DNA of 19,158 nt from JAWSUT01 sp033549345 (GTDB taxonomy: Bacteria > Bacillota > Dethiobacteria > Dethiobacterales > Dethiobacteraceae): the NCBI GenBank assembly GCA_033549345.1, contig JAWSUT010000038.1, forward strand, positions 1 through 19,158, given 5' to 3'. Below are positions 6,835 through 14,247 of this stretch, one piece after another; the first letter of the stretch is position 1, and the number at the start of each line of letters is the position of its first letter. Position numbers and translations under genes: made by a program. The notes beneath the pieces were generated by a model that did no database searches, was not told the origin of the DNA, and saw nothing but the letters and a program-made list of their open reading frames with translations.

Positions 6835-8944
6835 TCGTCTTGATTTTTTTCAGCTCCCGTTCTTTCCAGGCCAACCAGAGGGGGCTGGCAATGAAGATGG
6901 AAGAATACGTGCCAAAGATTATACCCACAAGGAGTGCACTGATAAACGGGCGCAGCGTAATTCCGCCAAAGGCATAAATCGTCACCAGCACAAGCAGCGT
7001 GGTAACCGACGTGTTAATCGAGCGGCGCAGCGACTGCCTGATGCTGTTGTCCACAACTTCGCCCAAATCCTCTTTACGACGGTTTTTCAGGTTCTCACGG
7101 ATTCTGTCAAAAATAATGATGGTATCGTTAATGGAGTAACCCAGGATGGTCAGGATGGCCGCAATAAAAGGCCCGTTGACTTCAACTTTGAAAATGGAGA
7201 AAAACATCAGAACCATAATCGCGTCATGAAGCAGTGCGGCAATAGCTGTGAAGGCAAAACGGTATTCAAAGCGCAGTGTGATGTAGAGAATCATCCCCAC
7301 ACTGGCTATCAAAAGCGCCAAAAACGCCTGCCGCTGCAGTTCACCGCCGACAATGGCTCCCACGTTCTCCACCCTCAGCAGATGGCCTTCTTCCAGGCCG
7401 AATTTTTCCTGGAATGCATCAAAGACTTCGTCCTGCTCTGCTGCGGTCAGTTCAGGGGTTTTAATCAGAAGCTCATGTGACTCACCTTCACCCAGTCCTT
7501 CCACACCCACTTTCTGAAGCGTGGCGCCTTCCAGACCCAGTGGAGTCAGAACATCCCGTGCGTCTTCCAGGGTGAATTGCTGGTTAACATCAATGTGAAT
7601 TATCGTACCGCCGGTAAAGTCAATCCCGTAGTTCAGGCCGGAAGTGGCCAGGGAGAGTAACCCGACAAGAATCAGGAGTGCTGAAAACAGAAACGCAAAT
7701 TTCCGTAATCCCACAAAGCTGATTTTTCCCACACGTGTATCTTTGATCCCGGCATTTTCAGGCGTCTTCAGGATTTCAGCGCGGACAGACTGGCGCAGCA
7801 GGAAGCGTGTCAGAATGATAGCGGTAAACATACTGGCCAAAATACCGACACTCAGAGTAACCGCAAAACCACGGACCGGTCCGGATGCAAACTGAAAGAG
7901 AACGGCCGCGGCAATCAGGGTGGTTACGTTGGCATCAAGAATGGCGCGGAATGCACGTTCGAAACCGGCCTCAATTGATGTGCGCATGGTGCGGCCCGCT
8001 TTTAGCTCTTCTTTAATGCGTTCATATATAATGACGTTGGCGTCAACCGCCATACCAACCGAGAGAATCAGACCGGCAATGCCAAAGAGTGTCATCGTTG
8101 CATTGATGGCTGTCAAAATACCAAACAGCAGGGCCAGGTAAGCAACCAAAGCCACGTTGGCAACAAGTCCGAATGTGCGATAGTAAAGCAGCATAAACAA
8201 AAGCACCAGAATCAAACCGGCTACGCCGGCACGGACACTGCGGTCCAGGGAATCCCGGCCAAGCTCGGGGCCCACTGCACGGGTTTCCATTTCCACCAGC
8301 TCCACGGGCAGTGCACCGGAACGGAGCATTAATGCCAGATTGCCCGCTTCTTCCAGGGTCATGCTGCCGGAGATCTGGGCCTGGCCTTCCGTGATTATCG
8401 CATTCACAACCGGTGTGGAAATCGGTTCATCATCCAGGTAAATGGAGATAACCTGTCCGATATATTTTTCTGTTGCTTCAGCAAACTTACGGGTGCCTTC
8501 CGGATTAAATTCCAATGAAACAGCCGGACGGTTCCGTTCATCAAACGTGGCACGGGCATCCTTTAAGTCGCCGCCGGCAAGAATGACTTCGCCGTCGGGG
8601 CCGATAAATTCCAGCATCGCTGTTTTGCCGATGACTTCACGGGCAGCCCGCTGGTCTTCAATGCCGGGGAGTTCAATACGAATCCTGTCTTCCCCTTCCC
8701 GCTGAATAACCGGTTCGGCAACGCCCAACCCGTCAATCCGGTTGCGGATAATGGTAATTGCACGATCAATTTTATCGCCGCCCTGGGTCTCATCTGCCTC
8801 GACAGCCTGATAAAGAACATAGACGCCGCCGCGCAGATCAAGGCCAAGATTAATGTTCTTTACGGCCTCATGTACAGCCAGTCCGCTTGCGGCCAAAATG
8901 ATGACCACCACCAGAACCAGCGTGAGGAGACGGTTGCTTTTCAT
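6824..8944 (-). CDS. secDF: Fused protein translocase subunit SecDF
   Basis: This 706-residue membrane protein uses the proton motive force to help pull exported proteins out of SecYEG. The SecD half (about 1-390) has an N-terminal membrane helix (6-24), the LDLRGG motif at 35-40, an extracytoplasmic P1 domain to about 235, and a five-helix membrane block with D301 in VDANVIIYERI. After a linker at about 390-412 the SecF half starts, with IDFTGG at 441-446 and NDTIIIFDRIREN in its membrane block. About 12 membrane segments are expected. The length fits the Firmicute fusion form (about 740); many related clostridia keep secD and secF separate. The ATG at 8944 has GGGAGG 8 nt upstream. No yajC is adjacent; the gene starts its own transcription unit. 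Confidence 0.96.
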   Translation of the reverse strand: MKSNRLLTLVLVVVIILAASGLAVHEAVKNINLGLDLRGGVYVLYQAVEADETQGGDKIDRAITIIRNRIDGLGVAEPVIQREGEDRIRIELPGIEDQRAAREVIGKTAMLEFIGPDGEVILAGGDLKDARATFDERNRPAVSLEFNPEGTRKFAEATEKYIGQVISIYLDDEPISTPVVNAIITEGQAQISGSMTLEEAGNLALMLRSGALPVELVEMETRAVGPELGRDSLDRSVRAGVAGLILVLLFMLLYYRTFGLVANVALVAYLALLFGILTAINATMTLFGIAGLILSVGMAVDANVIIYERIKEELKAGRTMRTSIEAGFERAFRAILDANVTTLIAAAVLFQFASGPVRGFAVTLSVGILASMFTAIILTRFLLRQSVRAEILKTPENAGIKDTRVGKISFVGLRKFAFLFSALLILVGLLSLATSGLNYGIDFTGGTIIHIDVNQQFTLEDARDVLTPLGLEGATLQKVGVEGLGEGESHELLIKTPELTAAEQDEVFDAFQEKFGLEEGHLLRVENVGAIVGGELQRQAFLALLIASVGMILYITLRFEYRFAFTAIAALLHDAIMVLMFFSIFKVEVNGPFIAAILTILGYSINDTIIIFDRIRENLKNRRKEDLGEVVDNSIRQSLRRSINTSVTTLLVLVTIYAFGGITLRPFISALLVGIIFGTYSSIFIASPLWLAWKERELKKIKTKTA

Positions 8945-9009
8945 CCGGTTGACCTCCCTTGTTGTGAAAAAAAGAATAATAATGATTACACTAAAACATT
9001 AAAAAACGT

Positions 9010-9059
9010 AAAAAAGGGCGCTCTTTCCAGATCGCTCCGGCGAGACTGCCCCGAGTCCC
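9010..9059 (-). promoter_or_regulatory. Attenuator-like leader of secDF
   Basis: In the secDF leader RNA, GGGACT (9059-9054) can pair with AGTCTC (9047-9042) around a CGGGGC loop, with one G-U pair. The GGGGC in that loop (9052-9048) can instead pair with GCCC (9019-9016), closing a second hairpin helped by CTC/GAG and followed at once by TTTTTT. The two folds exclude each other, the layout of an antiterminator and terminator pair. No upstream peptide with a usable start was seen in the leader. The complementarity is visible; regulation is inferred and the second stem is not strong. Confidence 0.35.
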
Positions 9060-9066
9060 AAAGCTA

Positions 9067-9095
9067 ATTATAAACCGTTACCCCGATGTTGTCAA
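9067..9095 (-). promoter_or_regulatory. Consensus sigma-A promoter for secDF and downstream genes
   Basis: On the minus strand TTGACA (9095-9090) and TATAAT (9072-9067) are both perfect matches to the housekeeping consensus, with the optimal 17-bp spacer. The -35 lies in the last codons of the P-loop gene and that gene's TAA stop falls in the spacer. Upstream of the -35 two A5 tracts 18 bp apart resemble an UP element. Transcription would start near 9060, leaving a leader of about 115 nt before secDF. Confidence 0.88.
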
Positions 9096-9464
9096 TTTGT
9101 CTTTTTCGTTCATTTTATCTTTTTCGTTCACAGCAGTAATCACTGTTTCCAGAACCGCTTCAATTTCCATCTCGTCTGTGGGCAGATACAGGTCACAGTG
9201 CTGCCGTGCATGCGCCAGGCGCGCCCGCTGGTCATCGAGGCGTTCCTGGCCCCAGTAAATCTCCCGCCTTTTTTTGGCTGTTTGCAGAGTGCATGACAGG
9301 CAGACGAGATAATCCGGGTCCTTGCGCCGCCATAAGCGCTGTGCTGTGGAGTGCTCCTGGGCAATATTGACCGCACGATACCCCCGGGTCGTCAGGCCGC
9401 TGACCAGTGTGGTTTTTCCCGCCACACAGTTACCCACCACACCAATCACTCCGTTGTAGCCCAA
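9078..9464 (-). CDS. Small P-loop NTPase of unknown function
   Basis: I do not recognise this 128-residue protein specifically. It has a clear Walker A motif, GNCVAGKT, at residues 11-18, after a beta-strand-like GVIGVV. A second strand-like stretch, PDYLVCLSC, is followed by a basic helix, and the domain ends in CDLYLPTDEMEIEAVLETV, similar to the end of many small kinase-fold P-loop proteins. The tail is a tandem NEKDK repeat encoded by an 18-bp duplication and overlaps the secDF promoter. It lies after aroC and aroB but lacks shikimate kinase motifs. The start is probably the TTG at 9464, 11 nt after GGAGG; it begins 19 bp after the phosphatase gene. A TATAAT at 9488-9483 could be a -10, but no -35 is evident. 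Confidence 0.75.
   Translation of the reverse strand: MGYNGVIGVVGNCVAGKTTLVSGLTTRGYRAVNIAQEHSTAQRLWRRKDPDYLVCLSCTLQTAKKRREIYWGQERLDDQRARLAHARQHCDLYLPTDEMEIEAVLETVITAVNEKDKMNEKDKLTTSG
9096..9130 (-). repeat. 18-bp tandem duplication encoding the NEKDK tail
   Basis: CTTTTTCGTTCA occurs at 9101-9112 and again at 9119-9130, a period of 18 bp. On the minus strand each unit encodes Asn-Glu-Lys-Asp-Lys and places an A5 tract upstream of the -35 box at 9095-9090. The duplication may therefore matter for the promoter more than for the protein. Confidence 0.7.
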
Positions 9465-9483
9465 ATGCTTTCACACCTCCGCA

Positions 9484-10185
9484 TTATACAGGATAGGTCA
9501 CACGCAGCCGTCCGACCCTGTCTTCATCTGTGCCGTGAACGCCCAGCACCAAAAGCGTCATATCATCCGAGGCTCGTCCGTCCTCAAGCTGCATGGCCAT
9601 GTCAAACACGCCGTCGGCCAGCTTCTGGCAGTCTGCCGCCGGTGTTTCTGCCAGCAGCGCAGTCAGCGTTTCCAGTTTGAGCTGGTTGTTGTTCTTGCGC
9701 CCGGCATGTAAAATCCCGTCTGTAAATGTCAGCAGCACAGTCTCTTCTTCCATGGTGATTTCGTGGATGACCGGCTTCATGTACTGGTGAAAACCAATTG
9801 GGTTCACCGTGTCTGCCAGCACTTCCACCCGGTCACCCTGCCTGACCAGCACCGGACAGTGGCTGTTGCGGGAGATGACAATGGTGCGGCTGCTTAAGTC
9901 GGCCGAAAGCATGGTTAGTGTGGCCGAAACTTTGCCGTCACGCAGTGCAAAGAGGTAATCATGGGCAGCACGTGCCACCGCACCGTCCCGTGCGCCGTCG
10001 GCAATCAGGGAAACGGCCTTACTCACCACCAGGTTGCTGATAATTTTGGCCGATCTGCCGCTGCCCTGCCCGTCGGCAATCAGGGCTGTCAGGCCGCCTT
10101 TGGGGCGTTCAACCACTTCTGCCGAATCCCCACTTTCCGCCACGGCATATTTTGTTGTCTTATTTATTGCCACTTCAATCCGCAA
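9484..10185 (-). CDS. Single-domain SpoIIE/PP2C-like serine phosphatase
   Basis: This 233-residue protein is a PP2C-type metal-dependent phosphatase of the SpoIIE/RsbU class. Metal-binding acidic motifs are present in order: ADGQGSG with D38, TFTDGI with D156, and SDDMTLLVL with D207 and D208. It lacks the membrane region of SpoIIE and any PAS, GAF or response-regulator domain, so it is a stand-alone catalytic domain. Likely substrates would be phosphorylated anti-anti-sigma (STAS) proteins, but no STAS or anti-sigma kinase gene is nearby. The start is probably the TTG at 10185, with GGGAG 11 nt upstream; the protein then begins RIEVAINKTTKYA. This start overlaps the end of aroB by 11 bp. An ATG at 10263 would add 26 residues encoded inside aroB. 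Confidence 0.85.
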   Translation of the reverse strand: MRIEVAINKTTKYAVAESGDSAEVVERPKGGLTALIADGQGSGRSAKIISNLVVSKAVSLIADGARDGAVARAAHDYLFALRDGKVSATLTMLSADLSSRTIVISRNSHCPVLVRQGDRVEVLADTVNPIGFHQYMKPVIHEITMEEETVLLTFTDGILHAGRKNNNQLKLETLTALLAETPAADCQKLADGVFDMAMQLEDGRASDDMTLLVLGVHGTDEDRVGRLRVTYPV

Positions 10186-11296
10186 GAGATAACAGGCTCC
10201 CTTCCGTATTCCGTCCCAGGTACTGCGCAAGCACCCAGGCGAGATGTTCGTCCGCCACATCACGAAACAGCTTCACTTCGCCGATTCTCACCGGCAAAAC
10301 AAAAACTGTATGGTCACCGTCGCGCTTCTTGTCATAGCGCAGTGCGTCAATCACCGCAGACGGTTCCAGTCCTGCCGGCGGCTCCTTTAGGCCAATCCGG
10401 CCGCAGAGAGCCAGCAGGCGCTCTGCTTCCGCCCGGCTAAAGACACCCATCTTCACCGCCAGCTGCGCCGCCATGGCCATTCCCACGAGCACCGCTTCGC
10501 CGTGCAGATAATGACTGTACGACGTCACAGCTTCCAGTGCGTGTCCCAGAGTATGGCCGAAATTAAGGATAGCCCGCAAACCGGCCTCTCTTTCGTCTTC
10601 GGCCACCACGCGCGCTTTCAGGCCGCAGCAGTCTCCCACCACTTCGGTGAGTACAGCCGTCTCCTTAGCCAAAAAACCGTCCCACTTTTCTTCCAGGTCG
10701 GAGAAGAGCGGTTCACTTAAAATCACACCGTATTTAATCACTTCTGCCGCACCGGCCAGAAACTCCCGCTTGGGCAGCGTGGCCAATGTTTCCAGTTCAA
10801 TCCAGACCAGCTGCGGCTGATAAAAGGCGCCGATCAGATTTTTCCCCAGACGGTGGTTAACCGCCGTCTTGCCGCCCACACTGCTGTCCACCTGGGCCAG
10901 AAGTGTGGTGGGGACCTGAATAAAGGGCACGCCGCGCAGGTACGTGGCAGCCACAAACCCGGCCAAATCACCCACAACGCCGCCACCCAGGGCAATAATC
11001 ACGCCGTGGCGGTCCAGCTGTGCTTCAATTGCCGCAGAGTAAAGTTCCTCGGCAAACGACAGCGTTTTGCTGCCCTCGCCTGCCGGCACCACCGCCGGCA
11101 ATACATCAAAACCCGCCCTGTGCAGTTCGGCCACCACCTTGCCGCCGTAAAGGGGAAAAACATTCTCGTCGCTGACAAGCAGCGCCCGGCCGGGCTTCAC
11201 TTTCTCCGGCCAGATGTCGGCGATGGCCGGCCAGATATTTTTACCGATCTGAATTGGGTAGCTGCGCTCACCGAGCGGCACCTGCACCATGCGCAT
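10175..11296 (-). CDS. aroB: 3-dehydroquinate synthase
   Basis: This 373-residue NAD- and metal-dependent enzyme converts DAHP to 3-dehydroquinate, the second step of the shikimate pathway. It shows the NAD-binding GGGVVGDLAGF at about 104-114 followed by PTTLLAQVDSSVGGKTAVNH. The metal ligands are E185 (in AAEVIKYG), H248 (NFGHTLGH) and H265 (HGEAV). Length is close to the usual 350-370. The ATG at 11296 has a G6 tract 10 nt upstream; an ATG two codons in is a close alternative. It starts 2 bp after the aroC stop and its end overlaps the phosphatase gene, so it is tightly coupled on both sides. Confidence 0.96.
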   Translation of the reverse strand: MRMVQVPLGERSYPIQIGKNIWPAIADIWPEKVKPGRALLVSDENVFPLYGGKVVAELHRAGFDVLPAVVPAGEGSKTLSFAEELYSAAIEAQLDRHGVIIALGGGVVGDLAGFVAATYLRGVPFIQVPTTLLAQVDSSVGGKTAVNHRLGKNLIGAFYQPQLVWIELETLATLPKREFLAGAAEVIKYGVILSEPLFSDLEEKWDGFLAKETAVLTEVVGDCCGLKARVVAEDEREAGLRAILNFGHTLGHALEAVTSYSHYLHGEAVLVGMAMAAQLAVKMGVFSRAEAERLLALCGRIGLKEPPAGLEPSAVIDALRYDKKRDGDHTVFVLPVRIGEVKLFRDVADEHLAWVLAQYLGRNTEGSLLSLAD

Positions 11297-11298
11297 CG

Positions 11299-12471
11299 TT
11301 ATTTTACCCCCCCGCGCACCGCCAGGCGCTCCAGGTAGTTTTGGTAGTTTGTCAGCATCTCTTCCAGAGAATCGCCACCCAGCTTCTCCCGCAGCAAACA
11401 GGCCACTTCCCAGGCCACAACCGCCTCACCCACAACACTGGCTGCCGGTACGGCACAGGCATCGGAACGCTCCACCGCCGCCTCAAAGGGTTTGTAATCC
11501 CGCAAATCCACGCTCTTTAGCGGTTTATACAGCGTGGGAATCGGCTTCATCGCCGCACTGACAAGAATCATTTCGCCGTTTGACATGCCGCCTTCAATCC
11601 CGCCGGCACGGTTCGTGCGGCGGCGAAAACCGCGCACGCTATCATGGGTGATTTCATCGTGAACAACAGAGCCGGGCAGGCCTGCCAGGGCAAAACCGCC
11701 GCCCACTTCCACACCCTTGATGGCCTGAATGCTCATCAGTGCCGCTGCCAGGCGGCCGTCGAGTTTTCTGTCCCAGTGGACATGACTGCCAAGCCCCACA
11801 GGGACACCGGTAACGGCCACGGTAAAGACGCCGCCCAGGGAATCCCCTTCTGCTTTGGCGCTGTCTATCCGCTGCATCATCTTTTCCGCGGTATCTTTGT
11901 CGGCACACCGCACGGGAGACTCTTCCACTGTGTTATAGCGCGCCACAATTTCCTGCGGTACCATATCCACAGCAGTCACACCGCCGATGGCTGTGACCCA
12001 GGCAAAGACGTGAATATCAAAGGCCCGCAGCAGTTCTTTGGCCACTGCGCCCACAGCCACCCGCGCCGCCGTTTCCCGGGCGCTGGCCCGCTCCAGCACA
12101 TCCCGCACATCATCAAGGTTATATTTCAACGCGCCGGAAAGATCCGCATGGCCGGGACGCGGCCGTGTCACTCCGGTGAGGTCCTCCGGCACCGGTCCGT
12201 CAACAGACATGGTTTCCTGCCAGTTGGCAAAGTCTTTATTGACAATCTGCAGCGTCAGCGGGCTGCCCAGTGTCCGGCCAAAGCGCAGCCCGGAGAGAAT
12301 GTCGGCACGGTCCCGTTCGATTTTCATCCGTCCGCCGCGGCCATGGCCCTGCTGCCGCCTGGCCAGGTCGCGGTTCACTGCATCGGTGTGCACTGGCAAA
12401 TTAGCCGGCAGCCCTTCAATAATGGCGCACAATGCCGGCCCGTGGGACTCCCCCGCAGTCAGAAAACGCAT
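11299..12471 (-). CDS. aroC: Chorismate synthase
   Basis: This 390-residue FMN-dependent enzyme converts EPSP to chorismate, the branch point for aromatic amino acids and folate. Signatures include GESHG at 7-11, GRGGRMKIERD at about 44-54, RPGHADLSGALKY, and the helix RDVLERASARETAARVAVGA, plus GGMSNGE near the middle. Length matches the longer Gram-positive form. The ATG at 12471 overlaps the lgt stop as TGATG, a classic coupling arrangement. A GTG one codon earlier (12474) is also possible, and its spacing from GGAGG (9 nt) is slightly better than that of the ATG (12 nt). An upstream start at 12588 would lie inside lgt and is unlikely. Confidence 0.96.
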   Translation of the reverse strand: MRFLTAGESHGPALCAIIEGLPANLPVHTDAVNRDLARRQQGHGRGGRMKIERDRADILSGLRFGRTLGSPLTLQIVNKDFANWQETMSVDGPVPEDLTGVTRPRPGHADLSGALKYNLDDVRDVLERASARETAARVAVGAVAKELLRAFDIHVFAWVTAIGGVTAVDMVPQEIVARYNTVEESPVRCADKDTAEKMMQRIDSAKAEGDSLGGVFTVAVTGVPVGLGSHVHWDRKLDGRLAAALMSIQAIKGVEVGGGFALAGLPGSVVHDEITHDSVRGFRRRTNRAGGIEGGMSNGEMILVSAAMKPIPTLYKPLKSVDLRDYKPFEAAVERSDACAVPAASVVGEAVVAWEVACLLREKLGGDSLEEMLTNYQNYLERLAVRGGVK

Positions 12472-13229
12472 CACGGTGTTATGCCTCCTTCCATTTTTCT
12501 CGCCTGCCGTTTCCGCCACCAAAGGACAATCAGGCCGCCGTGAATCAGAATCAGGCTGACAATCTGTCCGGCCCGGAAGTTCCCCCAAAACGGAGCATCG
12601 GCCCTGACGCCCTCAATCCAGTAACGGCCTGCTGAATACCAGATCAGGTAACGAATAAACACGGCGCCGTCCGTCTTTTCTTTCCTGCTGATATAAATAA
12701 GAAAAGCAAAAACCAGCAGATTCCAGATAAATTCATAAAGAAAGGTGGGATGCCGCCAGGCGCCGTCAATAAACATGGCCCAGGGGACACTGGTTTCAAT
12801 GCCGTATGCTTCCTGGTTAAAAAAATTCCCCCAGCGGCCGATGGCCTGGCCAAGTACCAGCCCCGGTGCGCAAAGGTCCGCCAGGCGCCAGAAATTAATA
12901 CCGGTTCGCCAGGTATAAATCACAGCCGCCAGAACACCGCCCAGGATGCCGCCGTGAATGGAAAGGCCGCCCCCCCGGATATTCAGCATGGTAAACAAAT
13001 CCCCGCCGTAGGTATCCCAGTTTAAAACCACAAACACAAAACGGGCCCCGGCAATTGCCAGCGGCACCGCCAATAACAGAAAATTAATCAGCCGGTCCTC
13101 ACTAATGCCGTATTGATTTGTCCGGCGCAACGTCACAATCAGGCCCAGCAGCATCCCCAGGCTAATCATAATCCCATACCAGAAAACCGGGACGCCAAAC
13201 AGGTGAAACGCCACAGGGTTAATCTGCAT
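12471..13229 (-). CDS. lgt: Prolipoprotein diacylglyceryl transferase
   Basis: This 252-residue integral membrane enzyme transfers diacylglycerol from phosphatidylglycerol to the lipobox cysteine of prelipoproteins. About seven hydrophobic segments are visible. Characteristic motifs are GGGLSIHGG at about 86-94, with the conserved H92, and GRWGNFFNQEAYG at 131-143, the Lgt signature. Near the C-terminus the motif GRYWIEGVRAD is also typical. The ATG at 13229 has GGGGAGG 9 nt upstream and gives the usual MQINPVAFHLFG start; an ORF start at 13247 adds only six residues. It overlaps the end of ogt by 11 bp and the start of aroC by 1 bp. Confidence 0.96.
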   Translation of the reverse strand: MQINPVAFHLFGVPVFWYGIMISLGMLLGLIVTLRRTNQYGISEDRLINFLLLAVPLAIAGARFVFVVLNWDTYGGDLFTMLNIRGGGLSIHGGILGGVLAAVIYTWRTGINFWRLADLCAPGLVLGQAIGRWGNFFNQEAYGIETSVPWAMFIDGAWRHPTFLYEFIWNLLVFAFLIYISRKEKTDGAVFIRYLIWYSAGRYWIEGVRADAPFWGNFRAGQIVSLILIHGGLIVLWWRKRQARKMEGGITP

Positions 13230-13740
13230 CACACGTATCCTCCCCAAGGACCTTTTCCAGTCTTAATAATTTTCTCTTCCAATGAAGACCGCCGTTAAAC
13301 CCGCCCAAGCCCCCGTCGCTGCGCAGCACACGGTGGCAGGGCACAACAATCGGTATCCGGTTTGAGGCCATCGCCTGCCCGGCCGCCCTGACGGCCTGCG
13401 GCGAATCGGCTTCCATCGCCAGCCAGCGGTATGTGCGGCTCTCACCCCAGGGAATCCGGGCGCAGGCGGCCAGTGCCCGCCGGAAAAAAGGCGGATAGTC
13501 CCTATCATCCAGCGGCGCCGTAAAACAAACCGGCCTGCCGGCAAAATAATCGCGTAAATCGGCAGCCAAACCCGCCAGCCATGCCGGGTCTTTCTCACTC
13601 ACCGACTCTAAGCGGCTCTCAATCTTATCGGGCAGCTCCAGCGCATACAACCCCGCCTCCGTATAAGCCACTCCCACAATACCCTTATCTCCGGGACGTC
13701 CCGCATCAACCGTAACTCCCCGCCACAGCAAATCACCCAT
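13219..13740 (-). CDS. ogt: Methylated-DNA--protein-cysteine methyltransferase
   Basis: This 173-residue suicide repair protein takes alkyl groups from O6-alkylguanine onto its own cysteine. The active site VPCHRV is present with C135. IPWGESRTY at about 96-104 and the GGFNGG segment at 146-151, which belong to the DNA-binding half, are in the expected order. Length is normal for Ogt (about 155-175). The ATG at 13740 has GGGGGA 7 nt upstream; the longer frame from 13983 runs through the regulator gene and is not needed. It follows the Rrf2 regulator after 19 bp and overlaps lgt by 11 bp. Confidence 0.94.
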   Translation of the reverse strand: MGDLLWRGVTVDAGRPGDKGIVGVAYTEAGLYALELPDKIESRLESVSEKDPAWLAGLAADLRDYFAGRPVCFTAPLDDRDYPPFFRRALAACARIPWGESRTYRWLAMEADSPQAVRAAGQAMASNRIPIVVPCHRVLRSDGGLGGFNGGLHWKRKLLRLEKVLGEDTCDAD

Positions 13741-13759
13741 TGCAAAATCCCCCAAGAAA

Positions 13760-14209
13760 TTAAATGTAGAACATGTAGCCGTCACCGGCAAGTTTGCGCT
13801 GTTCTTCGACGATTTCAGCCAGAGTAATGCTGTCAAGCACATCGTTAATCTGGTCCCGTACCCTGCACCAAACGGTGCGCATGACACAATCCACTGAGCG
13901 TTCACACTTTTCGCCGCCCTGCTCGTTGATGACACATTCTGTGGGTGATACCGGCCCTTCCAGCACACGGATAATATCGCCAAGTGTAATATCTTCCGGT
14001 GCGCGCGCCAGACGGTAGCCTCCCTGGGCGCCGCGGACGCTGTGAATCAGGCCGGCCTTTTTCAGGCTGGCAAACAGATGCTCCAGATATTTCTCAGAAA
14101 TATGTTCCCTTTGGGCGATACTTTTCAGTGCAATGGCGCCCTCTCCGCTGTGCATGGCCAGGTCATACATGGCGCGTACTCCATAGCGGCCTTTCGTTGA
14201 AAGCCTCAT
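13760..14209 (-). CDS. Rrf2-family transcriptional regulator (IscR/CymR-like)
   Basis: This 149-residue protein starts with the typical MRLSTKGRYG and a winged helix-turn-helix (about 1-75), including ISEKYLEHLFASLKKAGLI and the wing GAQGGYRLAR. The C-terminal half has C92, C102, C108 and C115. C92-x9-C102-x5-C108 resembles the Fe-S ligand cluster of IscR, with a longer first loop, so it may sense Fe-S status or redox; CymR-type members without a cluster usually lack this set. The ATG at 14209 is chosen because the G6 tract then lies at a usable distance; at the ATG at 14215 it would touch the codon. No iscS, iscU or cysteine genes are beside it; instead ogt follows after 19 bp. Confidence 0.92.
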   Translation of the reverse strand: MRLSTKGRYGVRAMYDLAMHSGEGAIALKSIAQREHISEKYLEHLFASLKKAGLIHSVRGAQGGYRLARAPEDITLGDIIRVLEGPVSPTECVINEQGGEKCERSVDCVMRTVWCRVRDQINDVLDSITLAEIVEEQRKLAGDGYMFYI

Positions 14210-14247
14210 TCCCATCCCCCCACTTTTTTATAATACGTTGATCATTA

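Noticed and set aside
6752..7480. 242-residue plus-strand open frame opposite the end of secDF
   Set aside because: It reads across a terminator hairpin and the conserved SecF region; the product has shadow-like Gln, Asn and His content.
8448..8460. Further copy of the AACCTGTCC repeat core
   Set aside because: Only nine bases match, within conserved SecD coding sequence, and the palindromic arms are absent.
8968..8990. Fur/PerR-like AT-rich box (TAATCATTATTATTC on the minus strand) in the secDF leader
   Set aside because: It needs a one-base deletion to fit the consensus and lies well downstream of the promoter in an AT-rich tract, so chance similarity is likely.
11644..12543. 299-residue plus-strand open frame opposite aroC
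   Set aside because: It is fully antisense to a well-supported chorismate synthase, its product is rich in His, Cys and Gly with no domain I recognise, and no ribosome binding site is evident. It is a shadow of GC-biased codons.
14210..14247. Promoter for the Rrf2 regulator in the 38-bp gap after hisK
   Set aside because: TATTAT and TATAAA occur, but no acceptable -35 lies 16-18 bp upstream.
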